Assembly: GCA_043772865.1 (NCBI GenBank)
Contig: JAYVFU010000166.1
Location: forward strand, 1 to 10,064
Reading direction: 5' to 3'
Source of the DNA: JACMMS01 sp043772865
GTDB lineage: Bacteria > Pseudomonadota > Gammaproteobacteria > Burkholderiales > Methylophilaceae
Length of the DNA: 10,064 nt
Position 1 is the stretch's first letter, and the number at the start of each line of letters is the position of its first letter. Under the pieces are notes generated by a model. That model was not told the DNA's origin and searched no databases. It saw nothing but the letters and a program-made list of their open reading frames with translations. Below, in pieces: positions 1-7,278 of the stretch. The position numbers and the translations under genes were made by a program.

Positions 1-298
1 TAAATTCGCCAAACGCCACATAGCTGTAACCGTAAGCGCTGCCAGAACCACCGATTGATGATGCTAATTCAGCATAAGAAAGTGCGGCAAAGGCACTGGC
101 AACCCCAGCAAATACAAAGGAAAGTACAACAGCAGGGCCTGATTGTGTAGCCGCAGCAATGCCAGTAAGTACAAATATGCCCGTGCCAATAGCACAGCCT
201 ATACCAAGTAGCGCCAAATCAAACGCGCTTAAACATTTTTTAAGTCCGCTATTACTATGCTCAACAATCGGTTTCGTTCGCAGAAGCTGTTTGAGCAT
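1..298 (-). CDS. APC-family amino acid permease, N-terminal part (gene runs off the left edge)
   Basis: About 99 N-terminal residues are visible. After a short cytoplasmic leader beginning MLKQLLRTKP, the first membrane segment carries GIGCAIGTGIF (residues 32-42), the unwound TM1 substrate-binding motif of the APC superfamily. A second hydrophobic stretch follows (about 55-75), then the AELASSIGGSGSAYGYSY region (77-94) typical of cationic amino acid transporter/YfnA-like permeases. Family knowledge predicts a 12-14 TM inner-membrane amino acid transporter; the substrate cannot be told from this fragment. The ATG at 298-296 is chosen because a strong Shine-Dalgarno lies 7 nt upstream. It follows hemF by 43 nt in the same direction and may be the last gene of that transcript or have its own promoter. 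The cysteine within GIGCAIG is slightly unusual; many relatives have a small aliphatic residue there. Confidence 0.88.
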   Translation of the reverse strand, partial: MLKQLLRTKPIVEHSNSGLKKCLSAFDLALLGIGCAIGTGIFVLTGIAAATQSGPAVVLSFVFAGVASAFAALSYAELASSIGGSGSAYGYSYVAFGEF

Positions 299-305
299 AT
301 GGTGA

Positions 306-312
306 CTCCCTT
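306..312 (-). promoter_or_regulatory. Shine-Dalgarno of the permease gene
   Basis: The minus strand reads AAGGGAG, 7 nt before the ATG at 298. It is among the clearest ribosome binding sites in this block and fixes the permease start. Confidence 0.75.
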
Positions 313-341
313 TAAATGTAATGTTTGTATTTTATTTGATG

Positions 342-1271
342 CTAAACATTTAACCAGTCGCGGTCAATCAAAAACTGTGTATAGAGTTTTTCTTCAATGC
401 TTCCTGCTTCAGGTTTCCAGTCGTAGCGCCATTTCACAATCGGCGGCATAGACATTAGTATGGATTCAACACGGCCGTTAGATTGCAAACCAAAAAGTGT
501 GCCGCGATCAAACACTAAATTAAATTCTACATAGCGCCCACGGCGGTACGCCTGAAAATCGCGTTCATTATCGCCATAGGTCGTATCTTTACGGCGTTGC
601 AAAATAGGTAAATAAGCATTTAAAAAACTATCACCTACGGCGCGTTGTAGTTCAAAGCTGCGCTCAAAGCCTAAGGCATTAAAATCATCAAAGAAAATGC
701 CGCCTATGCCACGTGGTTCTTTGCGGTGTTTAAGGTAGAAATATTCATCACAGTGTTTTTTAAATGCGGGGTAATAACTGGAATCAAATTGATCTAATAC
801 TACTTTATTAGTGCGATGAAAATGCACGCAATCATCTTCAAAACCATAATAAGGCGTGAGGTCCATGCCACCACCAAACCACCAGATGGGCGCTTCGCCA
901 GCTTTTTCAGCGATAAAAAATCGAATATTCATATGAACAGTCGGGGCAAAAGGATTACGTGGATGCAACACTAGAGATACGCCCATCGCTTCCCAGCTAC
1001 GACCAGCCGCTTCGGGGTGGGCGATAGTCGCGGCAGGAGGGAGTTTATTGCCAAGCACGTGTGAAAAGCCCACACCAGCGCGCTCAAATACATTGCCGCC
1101 CTCTAGCAAGCATGAGGTACCACCACCGCCTTCTGGGCGTTGCCACGTGTCATTGAGAAAATTTTTACCATCCACTAACTCTAAGGCTTCCACAATGTTA
1201 GCTTGTAGGTTTTGTAAGTATGCAAGCACAGCTTGGGTGTTAATGGTGTTTGAAGATTGGCTGTTATTCAT
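342..1271 (-). CDS. hemF: Oxygen-dependent coproporphyrinogen-III oxidase
   Basis: Cytosolic enzyme of heme synthesis that oxidatively decarboxylates two propionate side chains of coproporphyrinogen III to give protoporphyrinogen IX, using O2. The 309-aa protein is close to the roughly 300 aa of E. coli HemF and aligns throughout. Visible motifs are WQRPEGGGG (43-51), the conserved histidines H103 and H113 in LHPRNPFAPTVH, WWFGGGMDLTPYYG (130-143), H152, H182 in YLKHRKEPRGIGG, and the C-terminal RRGRYVEFNLVFDRGTLFGL (243-262). H103, H113, H152 and H182 sit at a constant +7 offset from E. coli residues 96, 106, 145 and 175. Its ATG is 3 nt after the tsaC stop with no good Shine-Dalgarno, so translation is probably coupled to tsaC. 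The presence of HemF implies an organism that makes heme aerobically. Confidence 0.98.
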   Translation of the reverse strand: MNNSQSSNTINTQAVLAYLQNLQANIVEALELVDGKNFLNDTWQRPEGGGGTSCLLEGGNVFERAGVGFSHVLGNKLPPAATIAHPEAAGRSWEAMGVSLVLHPRNPFAPTVHMNIRFFIAEKAGEAPIWWFGGGMDLTPYYGFEDDCVHFHRTNKVVLDQFDSSYYPAFKKHCDEYFYLKHRKEPRGIGGIFFDDFNALGFERSFELQRAVGDSFLNAYLPILQRRKDTTYGDNERDFQAYRRGRYVEFNLVFDRGTLFGLQSNGRVESILMSMPPIVKWRYDWKPEAGSIEEKLYTQFLIDRDWLNV

Positions 1272-1274
1272 AGC

Positions 1275-1832
1275 TTAGGCACGTATTATTCTGTTAGTGG
1301 TTAAATCTTGTATGGTTGAAGGGCGTTTTTGTTGACCAATTAAACCATGAATCACCCGCACCTGCTTGCCAAATAATCGATAACATTCGCGACTAGTTTT
1401 TGCTGGGTTGCAGCCACTTTTATTAGCACTAGTAGATACTATTGCCATGTTTAGCTGTTTGCACAAGGCTTTGCTTGCTTTGTGCTGAGTCACCCGCGCT
1501 GCAATGCTATTAAATTTGCCTGTGAGCCATGGCGGGCAGTTTTTTGCGGCGGGTACTAACCAAGTATGCGGCTTGGCTTTTAAAGCTCTCCAAGTACTAT
1601 TTAGACTATTTTGTTGATTTAAATTAAGTGGCGCAAAATAGGGTTTAAGTTGCGCTTGGCGAGCCGCGATAATAATCACACCTTTATGTTGTGGGCGACC
1701 TTTAATACGCAAAATGCGTTGTAAACCTAATCTACTTTTTGGATCACAGCCCAAACCAAAGCAAGAGTCGGTGGCATAAGCAATGACGCCACCTTGTCTT
1801 AAATAGTATTTTAAGCCGCGATTAATTGCCAT
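1275..1832 (-). CDS. tsaC: Threonylcarbamoyl-AMP synthase (short TsaC/YrdC type)
   Basis: Makes L-threonylcarbamoyladenylate from threonine, bicarbonate and ATP, the first step of the t6A37 modification of ANN-decoding tRNAs. The 185-aa length matches the single-domain TsaC form rather than long Sua5. Motifs: VIAYATDSCFGLGCDP (16-31), the KxR motif at K44/R46 (IKGRPQHKG), WLTGKFNSIAARVT (102-115), and STSAN (133-137), the SxN nucleotide-binding motif. One oddity: the segment where E. coli TsaC has WPGPVT reads WRALKAKPHTW here (81-91), so the PGP element is not recognisable. The ATG at 1832 has only a weak upstream purine stretch. It lies 45 nt after purD and its stop is 3 nt before hemF, which suggests cotranscription. 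Confidence 0.93.
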   Translation of the reverse strand: MAINRGLKYYLRQGGVIAYATDSCFGLGCDPKSRLGLQRILRIKGRPQHKGVIIIAARQAQLKPYFAPLNLNQQNSLNSTWRALKAKPHTWLVPAAKNCPPWLTGKFNSIAARVTQHKASKALCKQLNMAIVSTSANKSGCNPAKTSRECYRLFGKQVRVIHGLIGQQKRPSTIQDLTTNRIIRA

Positions 1833-1877
1833 TGAGCTGATCTACTTAGTATTCAACCGTGTTAATGCTTAACGGCT

Positions 1878-3158
1878 CTATTGTTTTGCCGCAGACTTAA
1901 CTGCTCTGTAGCCAATATCCTTGCGATATTGCGCACCATTAAATTTTATTTCAGCCAAAATTTGGTAGGCACGATGCTGTGCAAATTTTACGGTTTCACC
2001 CAGTGCGGTGACACACAATACACGCCCACCGCTAGTGACTACTTTGCCATCTTTAACTGTTGCGCCTGCATGAAATACATGAGCATCCACTAAATCTTTA
2101 GGTAAACCTGTTATCTCATCGTTTATGCGTGGCGTATCAGGATAATTGGCTGCTGCCATCACTACGCCTAGCGCAGTTCGTCTATCCCACTCAGTTTCTG
2201 CTTGATTTAGCGTGCCTTCAACCGCATGCTCGGCTAGTGTTACAAAGTCACTTTTTAAACGCAGCATGATGGGTTGTGTTTCAGGGTCACCCATGCGACA
2301 GTTAAACTCTAGGGTTTTTACTGCGCCATCTGGACTAATCATTAAGCCAGCATATAAAAAACCTGTATAGGGGATGCCATCTTTCGCCATGCCCTCAACT
2401 GTGGGCTTGATGATTTCGCGCATGACCTTGGCATGAATTTCTGGTGTGACGACAGGCGCTGGCGAATATGCACCCATGCCGCCCGTATTGGGGCCTTGGT
2501 CGCCATCTGCCAAACGTTTATGGTCTTGGCTTGTTGCTAGAGCTAAAATATTTTTGCCATCGACCATCACCATAAAACTGGCTTCTTCACCGGTTAAAAA
2601 TTCTTCAATGACTACGCGGGCGCCTGCATCACCTAGTTTGTTATCCGATAACATAGCATCTATCGCAGCATGCGCCTCAGCTTCATCCATTGCCACTACT
2701 ACGCCTTTGCCTGCTGCTAAACCATCGGCTTTAATCACAATCGGTGCGCCTTGAGCTGTCACGTAATCGTGTGCTAATTTTGCATCAATGAATGTCGCGT
2801 AAGCGGCTGTTGGAATGTGGTGGCGCATCATAAAAGCTTTAGCAAAGTCTTTTGAGCTTTCTAATTGCGCAGCGGCTTTAGTTGGTCCAAATATTTTAAG
2901 TCCTGCTGCGCGAAAAGTATCCACTACACCTTGTGACAAAGGTGCTTCTGGCCCCACCACTGTGAGTGCAATTTGCTCATCTTGCGCAAATTTAAGTAAA
3001 TCTGTCACGCTACTTAAAGGCACATTCACCATATCAGGATTAAGTGCTGTACCCGCATTGCCTGGCGCTACAAACACACGGCTGATTTTTGCACTTTGCG
3101 CAATCTTCCAAGCTAGCGCATGTTCGCGACCGCCACTACCTATGACTAAAACTTTCAT
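1878..3158 (-). CDS. purD: Phosphoribosylamine-glycine ligase (GAR synthetase)
   Basis: Second step of de novo purine synthesis: 5-phosphoribosylamine + glycine + ATP gives glycinamide ribonucleotide, in the cytosol. The 426-aa length is normal for bacterial monofunctional PurD. Visible features are the N-terminal GSGGREHALAW (7-17), VVGPEAPLS (67-75), the ATP-grasp segment KADGLAAGKG (143-152), the block from QDHKRLADGD (211-220) through NTGGMGAYSP (224-233), and the metal/phosphate-binding EFNCRMGDPETQ (284-295). It starts 30 nt after purH on the same strand, and the pair supplies steps 2 and 9-10 of the same pathway. The Shine-Dalgarno is weak. The start agrees with the usual MKVLVIGSGGREHA N-terminus. 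Confidence 0.98.
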   Translation of the reverse strand: MKVLVIGSGGREHALAWKIAQSAKISRVFVAPGNAGTALNPDMVNVPLSSVTDLLKFAQDEQIALTVVGPEAPLSQGVVDTFRAAGLKIFGPTKAAAQLESSKDFAKAFMMRHHIPTAAYATFIDAKLAHDYVTAQGAPIVIKADGLAAGKGVVVAMDEAEAHAAIDAMLSDNKLGDAGARVVIEEFLTGEEASFMVMVDGKNILALATSQDHKRLADGDQGPNTGGMGAYSPAPVVTPEIHAKVMREIIKPTVEGMAKDGIPYTGFLYAGLMISPDGAVKTLEFNCRMGDPETQPIMLRLKSDFVTLAEHAVEGTLNQAETEWDRRTALGVVMAAANYPDTPRINDEITGLPKDLVDAHVFHAGATVKDGKVVTSGGRVLCVTALGETVKFAQHRAYQILAEIKFNGAQYRKDIGYRAVKSAAKQ

Positions 3159-3188
3159 ATGACTTAAGCTTTCTGATACAAATGATGT

Positions 3189-4808
3189 CTAATGGCGGAA
3201 ATGGCGGATACCAGTCAGTAGCATCACCAAACCATGCTCATCTGCGGCTTTAATCACTTCTTCATCACGCATGCTGCCACCCGGGTGTATTACACCGCTT
3301 GCACCAGCATCTGCCAGCACATCAATGCCATCACGAAACGGAAAGAAAGCGTCTGAAGCGACGACAGAGTTTTGCAATGATAGCCCAGCATTTTGTGCTT
3401 TAATCGCGGCGATTTTAGTGCTGTCTACACGGCTCATTTGCCCAGCGCCAACGCCTAACGTCATGCCGCCAGCACAAAATACAATGGCGTTTGATTTTAC
3501 ATATTTGGCGACACGCCAAGCAAATAGCATATCTTCCAATTGTTGTGGGGTAGGTTGTTTTTGCGTGACAATTTTTAGGTCACTTACGGCAATTTCATGG
3601 TTATCAGCGGTTTGGATTAATATGCCAGAGCCTACACGTTTGCTTTCATGTGAGTTGCGACCTTGTTGCCAAGCGCTACTTTCACCCGACTTACTTGGCT
3701 GTGGCAGTGCGATTTTTAATACGCGTACATTGGCTTTAGCGGCAAAAATAGCCAGCGCCTCCGCTGTGAAGTCTGGCGCGATCAGCACTTCTACAAATTG
3801 ATTAGAAATCGCCTCAGCCGCTATTTTATCCACGGTGCAATTAAAGGCGATAATGCCGCCAAAGGCAGAGCTAGGGTCGGTTTTAAAAGCTTTGCTGTAG
3901 GCTTCTAACGCGTTGCTACCCAACGCCACACCACATGGATTGGCATGTTTGACAATGACGCAAGCGGCAGAATTTTTAGAGCTAGAGTTTGTACTGCTAG
4001 CGAACGACTTTACACACTCCCAAGCAGCATCCGCATCGGCAATGTTGTTATAGCTTAGCTCTTTGCCTTGTAATTGCTTGGCGGTGACTAGTGAGCCTGG
4101 CGCTGGATACAAGTCGCTGTAAAAAGCAGCATGTTGATGTGGATTTTCGCCATAACGTAAATCTTGCAATTTTACAAAACGGCTATTCATTTGTGCAGGA
4201 AACTCGCTGCGAGTGCCATCTGCTTGGTATGAAGATAAATAGTCAGAAATTGCACCATCGTAATTGCTAATACGGTTAAATGCCGCCACAGAAAGTGCAA
4301 ATTTAGTTGTTTGCGCTAGTGTGCCTGTAGTTTCTAACTCGGCAATCACGCTCGCATATTGGCTGGCATCTGTCAGTACAGCGACATCTTTCCAGTTTTT
4401 AGCAGCAGAGCGCACCATGGCCGGGCCGCCGATATCAATGTTCTCAATGGCATCTTCCAAAGTATGCGGTTTAGCCACTGTCGCTTCAAATGGATACAAA
4501 TTGACAATCACCATATCAATATTGGGGATGTCAGCATTTGCCATCGCAGTGACATGTTCAGGTAAATCACGACGACCTAAAATACCACCATGTACTTTGG
4601 GGTGCAAAGTTTTAACACGCCCATCTAACATCTCAGGGAAACCCGTGTAGTCGCTTACTTCTATTACTGGAATTTGATGGTCACGAAAAAGCTTTGCAGT
4701 GCCACCTGTAGAAAGAAGTTCTACACCTAAACTAGTTAATTTTTTTGCAAACTCGAGGATACCTTGTTTATCTGAAACGCTAATCAGTGCTCTTTTGATG
4801 GTGGTCAT
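3189..4808 (-). CDS. purH: Bifunctional AICAR formyltransferase / IMP cyclohydrolase
   Basis: Carries out the last two steps to IMP: formylation of AICAR with 10-formyl-THF, then ring closure. The N-terminal MGS-like cyclohydrolase domain shows STGGT (33-37), GRVKTLHPKVHGGIL (63-77), NLYPF (103-107) and IDIGGPAMVRSAAKN (124-138). The formyltransferase domain shows LRYGENPHQ (217-225), the catalytic Lys-His pair K287/H288 in VKHANPCG, SAFGG (314-318), and the C-terminal DAFFPFRDGID and HPGGS blocks, ending RHFRH. At 539 aa it is about 10 residues longer than E. coli PurH. The surplus is a Ser/Asn-rich insert at about 270-281, immediately before the catalytic VIVKHANPCG strand. No clear Shine-Dalgarno precedes the ATG, but the start matches the family N-terminus (KRALISVSDK). 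Confidence 0.98.
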   Translation of the reverse strand: MTTIKRALISVSDKQGILEFAKKLTSLGVELLSTGGTAKLFRDHQIPVIEVSDYTGFPEMLDGRVKTLHPKVHGGILGRRDLPEHVTAMANADIPNIDMVIVNLYPFEATVAKPHTLEDAIENIDIGGPAMVRSAAKNWKDVAVLTDASQYASVIAELETTGTLAQTTKFALSVAAFNRISNYDGAISDYLSSYQADGTRSEFPAQMNSRFVKLQDLRYGENPHQHAAFYSDLYPAPGSLVTAKQLQGKELSYNNIADADAAWECVKSFASSTNSSSKNSAACVIVKHANPCGVALGSNALEAYSKAFKTDPSSAFGGIIAFNCTVDKIAAEAISNQFVEVLIAPDFTAEALAIFAAKANVRVLKIALPQPSKSGESSAWQQGRNSHESKRVGSGILIQTADNHEIAVSDLKIVTQKQPTPQQLEDMLFAWRVAKYVKSNAIVFCAGGMTLGVGAGQMSRVDSTKIAAIKAQNAGLSLQNSVVASDAFFPFRDGIDVLADAGASGVIHPGGSMRDEEVIKAADEHGLVMLLTGIRHFRH

Positions 4809-4868
4809 ATTTGGAAATGCTTATGATAGATTGAAAATTTGTTACGTACCCTGTGTTGGCCAAACTGA

Positions 4869-4897
4869 TTTATAATTAACGCTGGTTTAATTAGATA
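4869..4897 (-). promoter_or_regulatory. Weak candidate promoter ahead of purH
   Basis: In the 128-nt fis-purH gap the minus strand has TATAAA at 4874-4869, with a poor -35 (TATCTA) 17 nt upstream. The -10 is good but the -35 is not, so this is only a possible internal start for purH-purD. Confidence 0.25.
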
Positions 4898-4920
4898 AGT
4901 TTAGTAACGGCGAAACTTTT

Positions 4921-4936
4921 TCTCGCAATGCCGAGA
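4921..4936. other. Small hairpin abutting the fis stop codon
   Basis: TCTCG and CGAGA form a perfect 5-bp stem around a 6-nt loop, directly next to the fis stop at 4937. On the minus strand it is followed by AAAAAG rather than a T run, so it is not a canonical intrinsic terminator of fis. It could be a 3' stabilising or processing stem, or chance. Confidence 0.3.
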
Positions 4937-5206
4937 TTACTCTATATTGTATTGCTGCATTTTCTTGCGCAAAGTATTACGGTTTAGCCCAAGAATATCA
5001 GCAGTTTTACTTTGATTGCCACCTGCGTGGTTCAGCACAAATTGCAACATAGGCTTTTCTACACAGCCAATCAGCATGTCATAAACCGCATGAGGCGGCT
5101 GCCCATCTAGATCTTTAAAATATTGCTCTAGTGAAGTTTTTACGCTGATTGCAAGTTCACATTGTTTGTCACTATTATCCATTACGCTATCCAATACACC
5201 GTCCAT
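4937..5206 (-). CDS. fis: Fis-family nucleoid-associated DNA-binding protein
   Basis: An 89-aa protein, slightly shorter than the 98-aa E. coli Fis. The C-terminal helix-turn-helix GNQSKTADILGLNRNTLRKK (63-82) is nearly the E. coli GNQT...NRGTLRKK sequence. The preceding helices (SLEQYFKDLDGQ, about 25-36, and VEKPMLQFVLNH, 49-60) match the dimerisation core. Fis bends DNA as a homodimer and tunes rRNA and growth-phase promoters in enterobacteria; the betaproteobacterial role is assumed similar. An upstream TTG (5209-5207) is in frame, but the excellent Shine-Dalgarno AAGGGGGTGA (5219-5210) touches the TTG and is properly spaced for the ATG at 5206, so the ATG is chosen. It follows dusB by about 110 nt in the classic dusB-fis pairing. 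Confidence 0.93.
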   Translation of the reverse strand: MDGVLDSVMDNSDKQCELAISVKTSLEQYFKDLDGQPPHAVYDMLIGCVEKPMLQFVLNHAGGNQSKTADILGLNRNTLRKKMQQYNIE

Positions 5207-5209
5207 CAA

Positions 5210-5219
5210 TCACCCCCTT
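5210..5219 (-). promoter_or_regulatory. Strong Shine-Dalgarno of fis (decides the start)
   Basis: The minus strand reads AAGGGGGTGA, a 9/10 match to the full anti-SD complement AAGGAGGTGA. Its GGGGG tract is only 3 nt from the upstream TTG but 6 nt from the ATG at 5206, which favours the ATG. Confidence 0.8.
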
Positions 5220-5220
5220 G

Positions 5221-5242
5221 AACTAGGCTTCGTTGCCTATTT
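5221..5242 (-). promoter_or_regulatory. Hairpin in the fis leader just upstream of the Shine-Dalgarno
   Basis: TAGGC (5224-5228) and GCCTA (5235-5239) form a 5-bp stem with a 6-nt loop, extended by two further A-T pairs across one mismatch. The stem ends within 2-5 nt of the fis Shine-Dalgarno, where a structure could modulate ribosome access. No T tract follows, so a terminator is unlikely. Confidence 0.35.
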
Positions 5243-5318
5243 GATTGCTAAGTTTTATTTTTTTTGGTTTAGATATTACAACAACTGCACTTAAATTATT
5301 AACGATAAACCAACAGCA

Positions 5319-6362
5319 TTAAGCGGCTAAAGATTCCATTTTAAGTGTTTCGCCAGTATCTACATAAGCTTCTTCATACTGCAAGCGATGATCACGCGTT
5401 TGTAAATGCGCAAAAAACTCGTTGATTGCCGTCAATTGCAAATCAATGGTTTGCAGCGTATTCATGTTATGACGAAAGCTTGCAGAATCTTTTAAGCCCT
5501 TGGTATACCAAGAAATGTGTTTGCGCGCCATGCGCATACCCGTTAACTCACCATAAAAGTGATACAAATCATGTAGATGTTCCAACATAACAGCATGAAT
5601 TTCTGTCACTTCTGGCGCTGGTAAGTGCTCACCCGTTTTAATGTAATGATCAATTTCGCGAAATATCCATGGGCGACCTTGTGCCGCACGTCCAATCATT
5701 ACAGCATCTGCACCTGTGTAATCAAGTACAAACTTGGCCTTTTCAGGTGTTGTGATATCACCATTAGCGATTAGAGGGATTTTAATGTGTTGCTTTACTG
5801 CGGCAATGGTATCGTATTCGGCATCACCCATATATAGACAGGCACGCGTGCGGCCGTGCATGGCTAGAGCCTGTATGCCAATATCTTCGGCCATTTTTGC
5901 AATGGCAATTGCGTTGCGGTTTTGCTTATCCCAACCTGTGCGGATTTTTAACGTCACGGGCACATCTACCGCATTGACCACTGCACGTAAAATTTGCGCC
6001 ACTAAAGGTTCATCTTTTAATAGTGCAGAGCCTGCCATCACGTTGCAGATTTTCTTAGCAGGGCAGCCCATGTTAATGTCAATAATCTGTGCGCCGTTAT
6101 CCACATTATGCTTAGCGGCCTCTGCCATCATTTTGGGGTCTGAGCCTGCAATTTGTACTGAAATTGGGCTCACTTCACCTTGGTGATTAGCGCGGCGTAA
6201 GGTTTTTTCGCTACCGTAAAGTAGTGAGTTAGACGTTACCATTTCAGATACAGCTAAGCCTGCGCCCAGCTTTTTGCAAAGCATGCGGAAAGGTCTATCA
6301 GTCACACCTGCCATGGGTGCTACTACTAGATTATTTTTAAGAATGTGGTTACCAATTTGCAC
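5319..6362 (-). CDS. dusB: tRNA-dihydrouridine synthase B
   Basis: An FMN- and NADPH-dependent enzyme that reduces specific uridines in the tRNA D-loop to dihydrouridine. The 347-aa protein shows APMAGVTDRPFR (15-26), SVQIAGSDP (68-76), DINMGCPAKK (95-104) with the catalytic Cys at C100 as in E. coli DusB, LKIRTGWD (138-145), MHGRTR (168-173), ANGDI (199-203) and MIGRAAQGRPWIF (222-234). The start is GTG at 6362-6360. It gives MQIGNHILKNNLVVAPMAG, which aligns residue for residue with the E. coli N-terminus, although the Shine-Dalgarno is weak. It precedes fis, the conserved dusB-fis arrangement. A sigma70-like promoter lies about 70-95 nt upstream. Confidence 0.96.
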   Translation of the reverse strand: MQIGNHILKNNLVVAPMAGVTDRPFRMLCKKLGAGLAVSEMVTSNSLLYGSEKTLRRANHQGEVSPISVQIAGSDPKMMAEAAKHNVDNGAQIIDINMGCPAKKICNVMAGSALLKDEPLVAQILRAVVNAVDVPVTLKIRTGWDKQNRNAIAIAKMAEDIGIQALAMHGRTRACLYMGDAEYDTIAAVKQHIKIPLIANGDITTPEKAKFVLDYTGADAVMIGRAAQGRPWIFREIDHYIKTGEHLPAPEVTEIHAVMLEHLHDLYHFYGELTGMRMARKHISWYTKGLKDSASFRHNMNTLQTIDLQLTAINEFFAHLQTRDHRLQYEEAYVDTGETLKMESLAA

Positions 6363-6397
6363 GTGATTTTTAGCTCAATTATTGTGCTTTTTTAAAT

Positions 6398-6411
6398 ATG
6401 TCTGAAGACAT
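6398..6411. promoter_or_regulatory. 14-bp palindrome in the dusB leader
   Basis: ATGTCT-GA-AGACAT is a perfect 6-bp inverted repeat with a 2-bp centre. It falls at about +12 to +25 from the start site predicted for the dusB promoter at 6429-6457. It could be a dimeric repressor operator, or in RNA a 5-bp stem with a 4-nt loop. No regulator is identified. Confidence 0.4.
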
Positions 6412-6428
6412 TAAAGCGAAAGATGCTT

Positions 6429-6457
6429 ATTTTATACGCAATTGGCCTTGCTGTGAA
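6429..6457 (-). promoter_or_regulatory. Sigma70-like promoter for dusB-fis
   Basis: The minus strand has TTCACA (6457-6452), a 17-nt spacer, and TAAAAT (6434-6429). Each hexamer matches the consensus at 5 of 6 positions. The expected start is near 6422, giving a leader of about 60 nt before the GTG of dusB. The -35 begins just 8 nt after the stop of the preceding COG1058 gene, so dusB-fis (and possibly purHD and beyond) can be transcribed independently of it. Confidence 0.6.
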
Positions 6458-6465
6458 TGTGCATT

Positions 6466-7236
6466 TTAACTATTTTCTAACCAAGTAAATCCAACTTGCG
6501 TGACCCCTGTTTTTAAGTCCATCATGGCTAATTTTACCAAGCTGGCCTCGCCTTTTGCACCTAGCTCTACTTGCCTATTTGGTTTTAATTTAGGCAAACT
6601 AAATACTTTAATTTGTGGATATTTATTTAGCACTTCATTCATTAAATCAATGAGTTGGCTTTCAATGCCATTTTGTACAATAATCGATTGCTCAATCACT
6701 GGCATTTGATGAAATAAATAGTGGTAATGCGTATCGAGTACCCACTCCATCATGGGGTGAGCCATGCTGGGAAAGCCTGGCATAAAATAATGCTGATTAA
6801 TTGAAAATCCAGCCACCCGATTGACTGGGTTGGGGATAAGCGCGGCGCCTTGTGGAAAATCTGCCATCAATACGCGCTTTGGATAAGCACCTTCGCCAAA
6901 CTGGGCTTCAATTTCTGCCACTGCACCTGCATGGCGCTCAATAGCCACACCTAGGGCATCTGCCGCACATTGGCGGGTAAAGTCATCTGGTGTAGCACCG
7001 ATGCCGCCACAGCTAAACACAATTTCGCTAGTGGCTAAACTGGTTTTAAATGCGTTGGTGATTTGTGCTGGAATATCACCTAAATACTGCGCCCAAGATA
7101 AACTTAATCCACGCGCTTTAAGTATGGCAATGGCGCTAGTTAAATGGGCATCTTGACGTTTGCCAGAGAGAATTTCATCGCCAATGATGTAAATGCCAAT
7201 ATTGGGTATGGTGAGTGATGGCTTTGTTGAGGTCAT
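6466..7236 (-). CDS. CinA N-terminal/molybdopterin-binding-like protein (COG1058 type, single domain)
   Basis: A 256-aa protein with the MoaB/MogA-like fold signature of the CinA N-terminal family: GDEILSGK (19-26), FSCGGIGATPDDFTRQ (74-89), corresponding to the family TGGLGPTxDD, and FMPGFPSM (151-158), corresponding to the LPGVPxEM motif. It lacks the C-terminal nicotinamide-nucleotide amidase domain of full CinA (about 400 aa), so it is the stand-alone form. Family members have been linked to ADP-ribose pyrophosphatase or molybdopterin-binding activity; the role of this one is not determined by the sequence. It is the first gene of the minus-strand block, divergent from cynS. The ATG at 7236 has no clear Shine-Dalgarno, but no better start is visible near it. 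Confidence 0.88.
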   Translation of the reverse strand: MTSTKPSLTIPNIGIYIIGDEILSGKRQDAHLTSAIAILKARGLSLSWAQYLGDIPAQITNAFKTSLATSEIVFSCGGIGATPDDFTRQCAADALGVAIERHAGAVAEIEAQFGEGAYPKRVLMADFPQGAALIPNPVNRVAGFSINQHYFMPGFPSMAHPMMEWVLDTHYHYLFHQMPVIEQSIIVQNGIESQLIDLMNEVLNKYPQIKVFSLPKLKPNRQVELGAKGEASLVKLAMMDLKTGVTQVGFTWLENS

Positions 7237-7278
7237 AACAGTAGGTCTTAAACAATAAGCAAAGTTATAAAAGCGTTA

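Noticed and set aside
257..451. Plus-strand frame spanning the hemF-permease junction
   Set aside because: It overlaps two clear minus-strand genes, has low-complexity composition and no ribosome site.
1861..1873. Short inverted repeat GTTAA-TGC-TTAAC between purD and tsaC as a terminator
   Set aside because: Five AT-rich pairs with a 3-nt loop and no T run; too weak, and tsaC appears to be cotranscribed.
3271..3801. A long plus-strand reading frame antisense to purH
   Set aside because: It lies wholly within purH, has no domain resemblance and no initiation signal; it is a frame shadow, as are similar antisense frames in purD, dusB, hemF and polA.
5207..5209. TTG as the fis start codon
   Set aside because: The Shine-Dalgarno is only 3 nt away, too close, while the following ATG at 5206 has proper spacing.
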